A stretch of 64,000 bases of DNA from Pseudactinotalea terrae. Its GTDB lineage: Bacteria > Actinomycetota > Actinomycetes > Actinomycetales > Beutenbergiaceae. Where the stretch lies: assembly GCF_009733845.1 (NCBI RefSeq), contig NZ_WNXZ01000001.1, forward strand, positions 1 through 64,000, given 5' to 3'. The notes below the pieces were generated by a model. That model was not told the DNA's origin and made no database searches. It saw only the letters and a list, made by a program, of their open reading frames with translations. Position 1 is the first letter of the stretch, and each line of letters opens with the position of its first letter. Shown here piece after piece: positions 1-7,944 of the stretch. The position numbers were made by a program, and so were the translations under genes.

Positions 1-185
1 CCGACGTCCTGGGCTACTTCGACCGCCCCGGCACCAGCAACGGACCCACCGAGGCGATCAACGGCCGCCTCGAACACCTCCGCGGCTCGGCTCTGGGATT
101 CCGGAACCTGACGAACTACATCGCCCGCTCGCTACTCGAAGCAAGCGGCTTCAGGCCGCGGCTACACCCTCATCTGCGATGAGCC
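1..185 (+). mobile_element. Right end of an ISL3-family insertion sequence (left part outside window)
   Basis: The window opens inside a transposase reading frame whose stop lies three bases before a probable element end. The last bases, read inward on the minus strand, begin GGCTCATCGCAGATGAGGG, which resembles the GGCTCTTC-like ends of ISL3 elements. I place the end at about 185. The other terminus is off-window, so the target duplication (8 bp in this family) cannot be checked. Confidence 0.65.
3..182 (+). CDS. ISL3-family transposase, C-terminal fragment (5' end off-window)
   Basis: The last 59 residues of a DDE transposase can be read from base 3 to the TGA at 180-182. The tail contains GPTEAINGRLEHLRGSA, which holds the final catalytic Glu region of ISL3 transposases, followed by GFRNLTNYIARSLLEASGF and a short basic end. 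This is the standard C-terminus of actinobacterial ISL3 transposases. The enzyme acts on the element's terminal repeats. Whether the complete gene is intact cannot be judged from here. Confidence 0.8.
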   Translation, partial: DVLGYFDRPGTSNGPTEAINGRLEHLRGSALGFRNLTNYIARSLLEASGFRPRLHPHLR

Positions 186-316
186 GGATTTGTCTGATCC
201 GAACCTGACCGCCGTCCGTCCGTCGCCGCCTTGACGAGCTCGGCGCTCCGCTCGAGGAAAGAGCCGTCGAGCGTGCCCGGGTAGCCCAGGGCTGCGAGGG
301 TGTATTGCTGCGTCAT
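170..316 (-). pseudogene. Small gene cut off by the ISL3 element
   Basis: A reading frame starts at ATG 316 behind a perfect AGGAGG (about 8 bases upstream) and reads MTQQYTLAALGYPGTLDG, continuing to about residue 43. There it crosses the IS end at ~185 and stops inside IS sequence at 170. A promoter-like pair lies upstream (355-383). Start, ribosome site and promoter look intact, so I read this as the 5' part of a real gene whose 3' part was removed by the insertion. I do not recognise the protein family. An in-frame extension to 421 exists but ignores the strong ribosome site. Confidence 0.5.
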
Positions 317-354
317 GACCGTGCCTCCTGGTGGGAAGGTCCGGCAGTACTGGC

Positions 355-383
355 ACATACCAGGCATATGCTGGATATGGCAA
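355..383 (-). promoter_or_regulatory. Candidate promoter of the truncated gene
   Basis: On the minus strand, TTGCCA (383-378) and GTATGT (360-355) are separated by 17 bases. Transcription would begin near 347, about 30 bases before the ATG at 316. Confidence 0.45.
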
Positions 384-393
384 AGCCCGAACT

Positions 394-405
394 TGCATCG
401 ATGCA
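394..405. repeat. 12-bp perfect palindrome TGCATCGATGCA
   Basis: This palindrome lies 11 bases upstream of the -35 of the candidate promoter and 25 bases from the tRNA 3' end. It could be an operator for the truncated gene. No second copy was noticed. Confidence 0.3.
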
Positions 406-429
406 GGTGAAAGGGCCCCATCTGTGAAG

Positions 430-502
430 TGCCCCCGACTGGATTCGAACCAGCGACCTTCTGCTCCGGAGGCAGACGCTCTATCCACTGAGCTACAGGG
501 GC
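430..502 (-). tRNA. tRNA-Arg (anticodon CCG)
   Basis: The minus strand folds as a 73-base tRNA. The acceptor stem GCCCCTG pairs with CGGGGGC, with discriminator A at 430. The D-arm is TAGCTCAGTGGATAGAGC. The anticodon stem TCTGC/GCAGA encloses the loop CTCCGGA, giving anticodon CCG, which reads CGG (Arg). The T-loop is TTCGAATC. The 3' CCA is not encoded. A -10-like TAGGCT lies on the minus strand at 544-539. The IS-truncated gene lies just downstream on the same strand. Confidence 0.95.
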
Positions 503-654
503 GTGGTCCGCGGGTATGAAGCCCTGGACCGATCGGCGAGCCTACCAGTGTTGGCGGCCTCGATCGATCGCGCGGCTGCGGCGACACCCGCTCTGGTGAC
601 CCCTGCGCCACTAGGATGGCGGGTGCACGCTCACGGCGGCAGATGGAGGCGACG

Positions 655-2070
655 ATGAGCCAGAACCCGAACGAGGGCGACGCGCTGAACCAGTGGGAAG
701 ACCCGCACGGGCACGAGCCGAAGCCGATCACGGCCGAGCAGCCTGTGATCGACCCGGGCGAGGCTGTCGAGGAAGCAGCCGTCGAGGCACCCGGACAGAC
801 CTCCGAGCCCGCCGCCGAGCCTGTTGAGCACGCAGGAGCCGAGAGCGTCGCGGGCCAGCCGCCCGGGGAACCTGCTCCTGAGCAGGCCGGCGGCTTCGGT
901 GCGCCGGCGCAGCCCAGTCCCTGGGGGCCGCCCACGCCCGCTGCCGAGCCGCCGACCGAGGTGATGCCGGCGGGGTCGCCCGAGCAGCCGGTCACGCCCG
1001 AGCAGCTGCCCGTACCCGGGGCGCCGGTCAGCGGCAACGAGCAGGTGAACGACGGTGGCCAGCAGCCTGCTCATGACCAGTCGTGGCCCGCGCAGCCTCA
1101 ACAGCCACCCGTCGGACAGCAGGGACGTGACCAGTCCTCGCAGCAGCCCGAGCAGGGCAGCTGGGGTGAGCCGACGCAGCCGCCCGCTGCGCAGCAGCAG
1201 CCTGGCTACCCCCCACAGGGCGCATGGGGTCAACCGACGCAGCAGTCGCCCGGCGAGCAGCCGAGCTACGGCCAGCAGCCCCAAACGCCCCAGCAGCCGA
1301 GCTACGGCCAGCAGCCCGGGCCGGCCCAACAACCGGCCTTCGGCTCCGCCTCGGGCGGGTTCGGGAACGCGACCGGAGGATTCGAGCAGGCGCCACCGGC
1401 CCACGGGCAGCAGTCGTTCGAGGAGCAGCGGCCCCAGCAGCCTTCGCACGGCCAGCAGCCGCCTGGGCAGCCGAGCTACGGTCAGCAGCCCCATCAGCAG
1501 CCGAGCTTCGGTGCCGCGTCGGGTGGGTTCGGGCAGGCCGGCGGCGGGTACCAGCAGCAGGGCCAGCAGCCCTCGCAGGCCGAGACCCCGACCCACCAGT
1601 TCGGTCAGCCGCAGGCTTGGCAGCAGCCGTCGTTCGGTCAGTCCTCGCAGCAGCAGCCGATCGGTCAGCCGCAGCCGGGTCAACAGAACCCCTTCGGGCC
1701 GCCGCCCTCGTTCGGTCAGCAGCAGGGGCAGGCGGGTGGGCCGGGGCAGTCGTACGGGTCCCAGTCACAGCCTCAGGGCTGGGGCCAGGCGCAGCGCCAG
1801 GGAGCCGGCTTCGGTGAGCAACAGCCTTTCGGCGCACCTGGCCAGCAGTTCCCGGGTCAGCAGCGGCAGGGTCAGCAGCGTGGCAACGACACCGGCAAGG
1901 TGATCCTCGCCGTCGTGGGTGGTGTGGCGCTGCTCGCCCTCATCATCTTCGTCGTGTGGCAGGTGTTCGGCGGTGACGACGGTGCCGCTGGCGCCGCCGC
2001 GACGCAGGTCGCAACGCTGGCGTTCCACGACGCGGCGGGCAGTCTCGGCTCCGTCGGCTCGACGGCGTGA
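655..2070 (+). CDS. Gln/Pro-rich low-complexity protein with one C-terminal membrane segment
   Basis: This is a 471-residue protein of unknown function. Residues 1-120 are acidic and Pro/Ala-rich. Residues ~120-405 are built from degenerate units such as QQPSYGQQP and PSFGQ, and are almost certainly disordered. One membrane helix follows (GKVILAVVGGVALLALIIF, about residues 414-436), then a ~30-residue Gly/Ala-rich tail. No signal peptide is visible, so the long repeat region is probably cytoplasmic. I chose ATG 655 because GGAGG precedes it closely; an in-frame ATG at 616 lacks a ribosome site. The stop overlaps the lysA start by four bases, which suggests coupling. Such Pro/Gln-rich proteins are common in actinobacteria and hard to assign. 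Confidence 0.75.
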   Translation: MSQNPNEGDALNQWEDPHGHEPKPITAEQPVIDPGEAVEEAAVEAPGQTSEPAAEPVEHAGAESVAGQPPGEPAPEQAGGFGAPAQPSPWGPPTPAAEPPTEVMPAGSPEQPVTPEQLPVPGAPVSGNEQVNDGGQQPAHDQSWPAQPQQPPVGQQGRDQSSQQPEQGSWGEPTQPPAAQQQPGYPPQGAWGQPTQQSPGEQPSYGQQPQTPQQPSYGQQPGPAQQPAFGSASGGFGNATGGFEQAPPAHGQQSFEEQRPQQPSHGQQPPGQPSYGQQPHQQPSFGAASGGFGQAGGGYQQQGQQPSQAETPTHQFGQPQAWQQPSFGQSSQQQPIGQPQPGQQNPFGPPPSFGQQQGQAGGPGQSYGSQSQPQGWGQAQRQGAGFGEQQPFGAPGQQFPGQQRQGQQRGNDTGKVILAVVGGVALLALIIFVVWQVFGGDDGAAGAAATQVATLAFHDAAGSLGSVGSTA

Positions 2071-3416
2071 GCGGCGCGCAGCTGTCGATGACGTCACCCT
2101 GGTCGCGGTCCACCACCTGGACCGACGGTGAGCTCAGCATCGCCGGCGTCCCGGTGAGCACGCTCGCCGCGAGGTTCGGCACGCCGTCGTACGTCCTCGA
2201 TGTCGACGACCTCCGCTCCCGGTGTCGCGACGTGGTCACCGCTGCCCACCGGGCGGGGGAGCAGCACGGCATCGAGACCGCGGTGTACTACGCCAGCAAG
2301 GCGTTCAGCTCGACGGCGGTGCTCCGCTGGGCTCACGCCGAAGGGCTTCGCGTCGATGTCGCGAGCCTCGGTGAGCTCGCCACCGCGCTGCGCGCCGAGG
2401 TGCCGGGCGCGGCGATCGGGCTGCACGGCAACAACAAGTCCGAGGAGGAGATCGATCTCGCGCTCCAGCACGGCGTCGGGCGCATCGTCATCGACTCGAT
2501 CCCCGAGATCGAGCTGGTCGCCGAGCGGGCTGCCGCCGCCGGCGTGGTCGCACCGGTCATGGTGCGGGTGACGACCGGGGTGCATGCCGGCGGGCACGAG
2601 TACATCGCCACGGCCCACGAGGACCAGAAGTTCGGGCTCTCGCTCGCCACCGGTGCGGCTGCCGAGGCCGTCGAGGCCATCCTGCAGACGCCACAGCTGA
2701 CCCTCCTTGGCCTGCACTCCCACATCGGCAGCCAGATCTTCGCCGCCGACGGCTTCGTCGAGTCCGCGCGGGCGCTGTTCCGCCTCCGCTCGGAGATCGC
2801 GGCCGCCAGCGGCGTGCTGCTGCCGGAGCTCGATCTCGGCGGTGGCTTCGGTGTGGCCTACACGCCCGACGACGACGCCCCCGACGTCCCGGCGCTGGTC
2901 GCCGAGCTCGTCGCGACCGTGGCACGGGTGGCCGCCGAGACCGGCGAGCCGGCACCGGCGCTCTCGTTCGAACCCGGTCGCTCGCTGGTCGGGCCCGCGA
3001 TGACGACGCTGTACCGGGTAGGAACGGTCAAGCCCGTGCGGCTGGAGGGGGGCGGCGAACGGCTCTACGTCTCGGTCGACGGCGGCATGAGCGACAACAT
3101 CCGCACGGTGCTCTACGACGCCACCTACACAGCGGTGCTCGCCTCCCGCACCGCCGACGCCGAGGCGGTGCTCTCGCGCGTGGTCGGCAAGCACTGCGAG
3201 AGCGGCGACATCGTGGTCCGCGACGTGATGCTCCCGGCGGACATCCGGCGCGGCGACCTCCTCGCGGTGCCGGTCACCGGTGCGTACGGACGCAGCCTCG
3301 CCAGCAACTACAACCAGCTGCCGAGGCCGGGTGTCGTCGCCGTGGGTGACGGCGAGCCACGGGAGATCGTCCGGCGCGAGACGATCGACGACCTGCTCGC
3401 GCTCGACGTCGGCTGA
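2067..3416 (+). CDS. lysA: Diaminopimelate decarboxylase
   Basis: LysA converts meso-diaminopimelate to L-lysine with a PLP cofactor, the last step of lysine synthesis. At 449 residues it is of family length. The PLP lysine lies in YYASKAF near the N-terminus; HGNNKSEEE and HSHIGSQI follow; the Gly-rich phosphate loop is LDLGGGFGVAY. SFEPGRSLVG and the CESGD motif (in VGKHCESGDIVV) with the late GAYGRSLASNYN form the dimer-shared active site. GTG 2067 overlaps the upstream stop by four bases; ATG 2088 is an alternative start. argS, often upstream of lysA in actinobacteria, is absent here. lysA heads the hom-thrC-thrB run. Confidence 0.95.
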   Translation: MSGAQLSMTSPWSRSTTWTDGELSIAGVPVSTLAARFGTPSYVLDVDDLRSRCRDVVTAAHRAGEQHGIETAVYYASKAFSSTAVLRWAHAEGLRVDVASLGELATALRAEVPGAAIGLHGNNKSEEEIDLALQHGVGRIVIDSIPEIELVAERAAAAGVVAPVMVRVTTGVHAGGHEYIATAHEDQKFGLSLATGAAAEAVEAILQTPQLTLLGLHSHIGSQIFAADGFVESARALFRLRSEIAAASGVLLPELDLGGGFGVAYTPDDDAPDVPALVAELVATVARVAAETGEPAPALSFEPGRSLVGPAMTTLYRVGTVKPVRLEGGGERLYVSVDGGMSDNIRTVLYDATYTAVLASRTADAEAVLSRVVGKHCESGDIVVRDVMLPADIRRGDLLAVPVTGAYGRSLASNYNQLPRPGVVAVGDGEPREIVRRETIDDLLALDVG

Positions 3417-3425
3417 GCCCACCCT

Positions 3426-3441
3426 ACGAGCACCGGCTCGT
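3426..3441. repeat. Short hairpin between lysA and hom
   Basis: ACGAGC-ACCG-GCTCGT forms a perfect 6-bp stem with a 4-base loop, 10 bases after the lysA stop. There is no T-run, so it may be an RNA processing or weak pausing element rather than a classical terminator. Confidence 0.3.
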
Positions 3442-3473
3442 GCCTCCGCGAGGTGGCCCTATCCTGGGTGCCG

Positions 3474-4769
3474 ATGAACCACTCTGAGCCGCCCGCGCGG
3501 CTGCGCGTAGGGCTGCTCGGCTGCGGCACGGTCGGCACCGAGGTAGTCCGGTTGCTGCTGACCCACCGGGCCGAGCTCACGCAGCGAGCCGGTGTCGAGC
3601 TGGAGCTCAGCGGTATCGCTGTGCGTTCGTTGGACGTCGAGCGAGACCCGGTGATCCCGACCGAGCTGCTGACCACCGACGCCGCTGGCGTGGTCGACGG
3701 TTCCGATGTCGTGGTCGAGCTGCTCGCGGGGATCGACCCCGCGCGCGAGCTCTTGGCCCGCGCGCTCGCGGCCGGGACCACGGTCGTGAGTGCGAACAAG
3801 GCCGTGCTGGCGACCGACGGTCCTGAGCTCTACGAGAGCGCCGAGGCGAACGGGGCGGGCGTCTTCTTCGAGGCTGCGGTCGCCGGGGCGGTTCCTGTCG
3901 TCCGCGGGATCCGGGAGTCGCTGGCCGGTGACCGCGTCACGCGCGTGCTCGGCATCCTCAACGGCACGACCAACTTCATCCTCGACGAGATGACCCGCGA
4001 GGGCAGCGACTTCTCCGCCGTGCTCGCCCGAGCACAGGCGCTCGGGTACGCGGAGGCTGACCCGAGCGCCGACGTCGAGGGTCACGACGCCGCCGCCAAG
4101 GCGGCGATCCTCGCCTCGCTCGCGTTCCACAGCCGGGTGACGCTGCGCGACGTCCCGACGGCGGGGATCAGCGACATCACCGCCGCTGACATCGCGGCCG
4201 CCACCGAGATGGGCTTTGTCATCAAGCTGCTCGCGATCGCCGAGACAGGCCCGGACGGCCTGGCGGTGCGGGTGCATCCTGCGCTCGTGCCGCTGGACCA
4301 CCCGCTGGCCGGTGTGCACGGCGCGTACAACGCCGTGGTCGTGGACGCCGAGGCGGCCGGCACCTTGATGTTCTACGGCGCCGGTGCCGGTGGGCAGCCG
4401 ACCGCCAGCGCCGTCCTCGGCGATCTCGTGAGCGCAGCGCGGCTGCACGTCTCGGGGGCCCGGCCGCCTGTCGAGTCCCGGTACGCAGCCCTGCCCGTGG
4501 TGGACCCGGCGTCGGTGCACACGCGCTACCTGATCCGGCTCGAGGTCGCCGACCGCGCCGGCGTGCTCGCCGAGATCGCCCGGGTCTTCGCAGCGCACGA
4601 CGTCTCCCTCGAGACCCTGCGGCAGGTCGCCACCGACGAGGGGGCCGCCAGTCTCGTGCTGGTCTCGCACGGTCAGACCGAGGCCGCGCTCTCTGCTGTG
4701 GTCGCCGAGCTCGGCGAGCTGGAACCGGTGCACAGGGTCCTCTCGATCCTGCGTGTGGAAGGACACTGA
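3474..4769 (+). CDS. hom: Homoserine dehydrogenase
   Basis: Hom reduces aspartate semialdehyde to homoserine using NAD(P)H, the branch point to threonine and methionine. The protein has 431 residues. The N-terminal Rossmann motif is [26 protein letters not shown] and [17 protein letters not shown] mark the catalytic domain, including the conserved Asp/Lys pair. A C-terminal ACT domain ([20 protein letters not shown] and on) predicts feedback control by threonine, as in other actinobacterial Hom enzymes. I use ATG 3474; an in-frame GTG at 3453 is possible and neither has a clear ribosome site. The stop overlaps the thrC ATG by one base. Confidence 0.95.
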   Translation: MNHSEPPARLRVGLLGCGTVGTEVVRLLLTHRAELTQRAGVELELSGIAVRSLDVERDPVIPTELLTTDAAGVVDGSDVVVELLAGIDPARELLARALAAGTTVVSANKAVLATDGPELYESAEANGAGVFFEAAVAGAVPVVRGIRESLAGDRVTRVLGILNGTTNFILDEMTREGSDFSAVLARAQALGYAEADPSADVEGHDAAAKAAILASLAFHSRVTLRDVPTAGISDITAADIAAATEMGFVIKLLAIAETGPDGLAVRVHPALVPLDHPLAGVHGAYNAVVVDAEAAGTLMFYGAGAGGQPTASAVLGDLVSAARLHVSGARPPVESRYAALPVVDPASVHTRYLIRLEVADRAGVLAEIARVFAAHDVSLETLRQVATDEGAASLVLVSHGQTEAALSAVVAELGELEPVHRVLSILRVEGH

Positions 4770-5827
4770 TGGCTACCCCCTGGCGCGGCGTGATCGCCGA
4801 GTACTCGGACCGACTCCCGATCGAGCCCGGTGACCCCGTGGTCACGCTCGGTGAGGGCGGAACGCCCCTGCTGGAGTCCCCGGCGCTCTCGGCGCGGACC
4901 GGCGCCCGAGTGCACGTCAAGGTCGAGGGTGCGAACCCCACCGGTTCGTTCAAGGATCGCGGCATGACGATGGCGATCAGCAAGGTCGCCGCCACCGACA
5001 CCGAGATGGTCGTGTGCGCCTCGACCGGCAACACCTCCGCCTCGGCCGCTGCGTACGCGGCGCGCGCCGGCCTCGGCTGCGCCGTGGTGCTCCCGGCCGG
5101 CAAGATCGCCGCCGGCAAGCTGGCGCAGGCCGTGGTGCACGGCGCGAAGCTCATCGCCGTCGACGGCAACTTCGACGACTGCCTCCGCATCGTGCGTGAG
5201 CTCGCCGAGACCCAGCCCGTGGCGCTGGTCAACTCGGTCAACCCGTTCCGTCTGCAGGGCCAGAAGACCGCGGCCTTCGAGGTGGTCGACGCCCTTGGCG
5301 ACGCCCCCGACATCCACGTGCTGCCGGTCGGCAACGCGGGGAACATCTCCGCGTACTGGATGGGCTACCGCGAGTACGCCTCGCAGGGACCGGCCACCAC
5401 GCTGCCCCGTATGTGGGGTGTGCAGGCCGACGGCGCAGCCCCGTTCGTCAAGGGCGAGCCGGTCGAGTTCCCCGAGACGATCGCGACCGCGATCCGGATC
5501 GGCAACCCCGCCTCGTGGGATCTCGCGGTCGCGGCGCGGGACGACTCCGGGGGCCGCATCGACGCCGTCAGCGACGCCGAGATCCTCGACGCCCAGGCCC
5601 TGCTCGCTCGCGAGCAGGGCGTGTTCGTGGAGCCTGCCTCGGCGGCCAGCATCGCCGGCCTGCTCGCCCGTGCCGAGGCCGGCGAGGTGCCGGCGGATGC
5701 CGTCATCGTCTGCACGGTCACCGGCAACGGTCTGAAGGACACCGCGACGGCGCTCGGCAGCCGCGAGGTCGAGCCCGAGGTGGTCGGCCGCGAGCTGGCC
5801 GACACCGTGCGGGCACTGGGTCTGTAG
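4769..5827 (+). CDS. thrC: Threonine synthase
   Basis: ThrC turns O-phosphohomoserine into L-threonine (PLP enzyme, fold type II). The 352-residue length is typical of the short actinobacterial form. The PLP lysine is in [11 protein letters not shown]. The Ser/Thr-rich ASTGNTSAS loop and the Gly-rich [12 protein letters not shown] phosphate loop are present. The start codon shares one base with the hom stop, indicating translational coupling. The product of Hom is phosphorylated by the next gene, thrB, and returned to this enzyme. Confidence 0.95.
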   Translation: MATPWRGVIAEYSDRLPIEPGDPVVTLGEGGTPLLESPALSARTGARVHVKVEGANPTGSFKDRGMTMAISKVAATDTEMVVCASTGNTSASAAAYAARAGLGCAVVLPAGKIAAGKLAQAVVHGAKLIAVDGNFDDCLRIVRELAETQPVALVNSVNPFRLQGQKTAAFEVVDALGDAPDIHVLPVGNAGNISAYWMGYREYASQGPATTLPRMWGVQADGAAPFVKGEPVEFPETIATAIRIGNPASWDLAVAARDDSGGRIDAVSDAEILDAQALLAREQGVFVEPASAASIAGLLARAEAGEVPADAVIVCTVTGNGLKDTATALGSREVEPEVVGRELADTVRALGL

Positions 5828-5835
5828 GCCACGAG

Positions 5836-6735
5836 ATGGTCCGTCTGATCGCCGACCGCGCGACCGTGCGGGTCCCCGCGACCAGTGCGAACCTCGGCCC
5901 GGGCTTCGACGCGTTCGGATTGGCCCTCGGGCTCTACGACGACGTCGAGGTGCGTGCGATCGCCGGTGCCACATCGGTGCACGTCGAGGGGGAGGGGGCC
6001 GGCGAGGTCCCCGGTGGCGAGGACCACCTGGTGGTGCGTGCGATCCGTGCGGGCCTGGAGTACGTCGGCGCTCCGCAGGTAGGTCTCGAGCTCCGCTGCA
6101 CCAACGCGGTCCCACACGGGCGCGGCCTGGGCTCGAGCGCCGCAGCTGTGGTGGCCGGGCTCGTCGCGGCCCGTGCCCTGGTGAGCGAGCCGGGGGGCCT
6201 CGACGACGACTCGATCCTCGGCCTGGCCACCGATTTCGAAGGCCATCCCGACAACGCCGCTCCCGCGCTTCTCGGTGCCGCGACGATCGCCTGGATCGAT
6301 GAGGAAGGCCCTCGAGCCGCGTCGCTGCCCGTGGCGTCGACGCTCTCGGCGACCGTGCTGGTACCGCAGACCAGGCTGTCGACCTCGCGCGCACGAGCCA
6401 CGCTCCCCGGCCACGTGCCGCACCGTGACGCGGCCCGCAACGCAGGCCGGGCCGGTCTGCTGACGCTCGCGCTCACGCAGCGTCCCGACCTGCTGCTGCC
6501 CGCCACCGAGGACAGGCTGCATCAGGAGTACCGCGCGAGCGTGATGCCCGAGACCATCCGCCTGGTCGACCGCCTGCGCGACCACGGCCACGCCGCGGTC
6601 GTCTCCGGTGCCGGCCCCAGCGTCCTCGTGCTCCACGAGGGCAAGGGATCACCACAGCTCTACGAGCTCGCCGGGTCGGGATGGCGGCGTCGAGCGCTGG
6701 CGATCGGTCGAGGAGTTCAGCTCCTCACCCCCTGA
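5836..6735 (+). CDS. thrB: Homoserine kinase
   Basis: This GHMP-family kinase (299 residues) phosphorylates homoserine for ThrC. The start is ATG 5836, eight bases after thrC; longer in-frame extensions into thrC are not meaningful. The family's N-terminal motif is VRVPATSANLGPGFDAFGLA, and the ATP-binding GHMP loop is VPHGRGLGSSAAAVVAGL. A late glycine-rich AAVVSGAGPSVLVL is the third GHMP motif. It closes the four-gene lysA-hom-thrC-thrB run. The next gene (marR) is on the opposite strand with its stop only seven bases away. Confidence 0.95.
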   Translation: MVRLIADRATVRVPATSANLGPGFDAFGLALGLYDDVEVRAIAGATSVHVEGEGAGEVPGGEDHLVVRAIRAGLEYVGAPQVGLELRCTNAVPHGRGLGSSAAAVVAGLVAARALVSEPGGLDDDSILGLATDFEGHPDNAAPALLGAATIAWIDEEGPRAASLPVASTLSATVLVPQTRLSTSRARATLPGHVPHRDAARNAGRAGLLTLALTQRPDLLLPATEDRLHQEYRASVMPETIRLVDRLRDHGHAAVVSGAGPSVLVLHEGKGSPQLYELAGSGWRRRALAIGRGVQLLTP

Positions 6736-6741
6736 TCGCTG

Positions 6742-7263
6742 CTAGCTCGCCGGCGTGAGCGACGGGGGACTGGCCTCGCTCTCGAGGTGAGCGGCCATCT
6801 CGCGCAGGAACGCCACGAGCGGACCCCGGGCCTGGGGCGGTACCCGCTCGGCGATCTCGCGCATTCGCTCGTGCATGCCCGTCAGCCGCTCGCGGACCTG
6901 CTCGTGCGCGTGCTCGGTGGGCACGATGACGACCGAACGACGGTCGTGCGGATGAGGCTGCCTCGCGAGGTGCCCGGAGGCGACCAGCCGGTCGAGCAGC
7001 TTGGTCGTCGACGCGGTGGAGATCCGCAGGTGGGCGGTGAGATCTCGCGGCGTCAGAGCCAGGCCGTCGCGCTCTGCCGCGATCAGGTGCTGGAGTGCCT
7101 GGAGATCGGTGACGTTCATGCCCATCTCGGTGCTCAACCGCCGGCGTAGCGCCTGCTCCGCCCGGCGAAACTCCCGCAGTGCCGTGAGCACGCCCGTGAT
7201 CGAGTCGGCGTGGTCGTACCAGTAGCCCTCGCCACTCGTCCCGATGTCCCGCTCCGCGTCCAC
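6742..7263 (-). CDS. MarR-family regulator divergent from the carotenoid operon
   Basis: This is a 173-residue winged-helix protein. Residues ~20-120 contain the MarR DNA-binding core (LTPRDLTAHLRISTASTTKL as the recognition helix region, then HPHDRRSVVIV as the wing). Its position, divergent from idi-crtE, is that of CrtR, the MarR repressor of C50 carotenoid synthesis in Corynebacterium glutamicum; the same role here is inference. The start is GTG 7263 without an obvious ribosome site. A -10-like TAACAT ends 8 bases before it, so the mRNA may be leaderless. The palindrome at 7291-7303 is its likely operator. Confidence 0.85.
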   Translation of the reverse strand: MDAERDIGTSGEGYWYDHADSITGVLTALREFRRAEQALRRRLSTEMGMNVTDLQALQHLIAAERDGLALTPRDLTAHLRISTASTTKLLDRLVASGHLARQPHPHDRRSVVIVPTEHAHEQVRERLTGMHERMREIAERVPPQARGPLVAFLREMAAHLESEASPPSLTPAS

Positions 7264-7270
7264 GTCTGAG

Positions 7271-7276
7271 ATGTTA
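7271..7276 (-). promoter_or_regulatory. -10 element of a possibly leaderless marR transcript
   Basis: TAACAT on the minus strand sits seven bases before the marR GTG at 7263, the spacing expected if transcription starts at the start codon. No good -35 is visible. Confidence 0.35.
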
Positions 7277-7290
7277 CCCTAAGCAAGTTA

Positions 7291-7303
7291 CTAGCCAGGC
7301 TAG
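7291..7303. promoter_or_regulatory. Candidate operator palindrome CTAGCC-A-GGCTAG
   Basis: This is a perfect 6+6 palindrome around one central base in the 108-base gap between marR and idi. It sits where it could block both divergent promoters. It fits a dimeric MarR protein. Confidence 0.5.
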
Positions 7304-7371
7304 GTTTTAGTGTTCGCCTGAACCGGGTACCGAGGAGAGAGCGCGGAGATCCTGCGCGGAGGGGAGCAGCT

Positions 7372-7944
7372 GTGGATCAGCTGGTCGACGACGTCGTCCT
7401 GCTCGACGAGATGGCACGACCGGTGGGCACGAGGAGCCGGGCGACCGTCCACGGCGCCCACACCCCGCTGCACCTGGCCTTCTCCTGCTACCTGTTCGAT
7501 GCTCAGGACAACGTCCTCCTCACCCGCCGCGCGCTCGGCAAGCGCACCTGGCCAGGGGTGTGGACCAACTCCTTCTGCGGGCACCCTCGACCCGGCGAGT
7601 CGCTTCCCGACGCGGTCCGCAGGCACGCCGAGCACGAGCTCGGCGCGACCGTCGTCGATCTGGACGTGGTGCTGCCCGAGTTCCGGTACCGCGCGGTCGA
7701 TGCCTCGGGGGTCGTCGAGAACGAGGTGTGCCCGGTACTCGTGGCGCGCCTGCAGGGACCGGTGACAGCGAACCCCGACGAGGTCATGGAGCTGCGCTGG
7801 GTGGAGCCCCGCGAGCTCGGGGCGCTGGTGGCGCTGGCGCCGTGGACGCTGAGCCCGTGGGCGGTCGCGCAGGTCCACGAGATCGCCCAGCTCGACGACG
7901 GCTTCCCAGACTCTCTTGACACGGAGAGGAGGCTGGTGGGGTGA
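7372..7944 (+). CDS. idi: Isopentenyl-diphosphate isomerase, type I
   Basis: Idi interconverts IPP and DMAPP and so supplies the starter for prenyl chain growth. The protein is 190 residues with a Nudix-like fold. The catalytic Cys motif NSFCGHP and the catalytic Glu motif ENEVCPV are both present, along with the metal-binding His/Glu of RRHAEHELG. The start is GTG 7372 behind GGAGGGGAG. It is the first gene of the carotenoid operon, and its stop overlaps the crtE GTG by four bases. Confidence 0.93.
   Translation: MDQLVDDVVLLDEMARPVGTRSRATVHGAHTPLHLAFSCYLFDAQDNVLLTRRALGKRTWPGVWTNSFCGHPRPGESLPDAVRRHAEHELGATVVDLDVVLPEFRYRAVDASGVVENEVCPVLVARLQGPVTANPDEVMELRWVEPRELGALVALAPWTLSPWAVAQVHEIAQLDDGFPDSLDTERRLVG

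Noticed and set aside
430-502. tRNA-Arg as an integration site of a genomic island
   Set aside because: No integrase and no repeat of the tRNA 3' end were noticed in the window; only an unrelated ISL3 end is nearby.
162-1037. A 291-codon minus-strand frame across the tRNA and the start of the Gln/Pro-rich gene
   Set aside because: It runs through tRNA-Arg and has repeat-driven composition with no start signal.
3453-3473. A seven-codon upstream extension of hom (GTG 3453)
   Set aside because: Neither start has a clear ribosome site, but ATG 3474 gives the usual spacing to the Rossmann motif.
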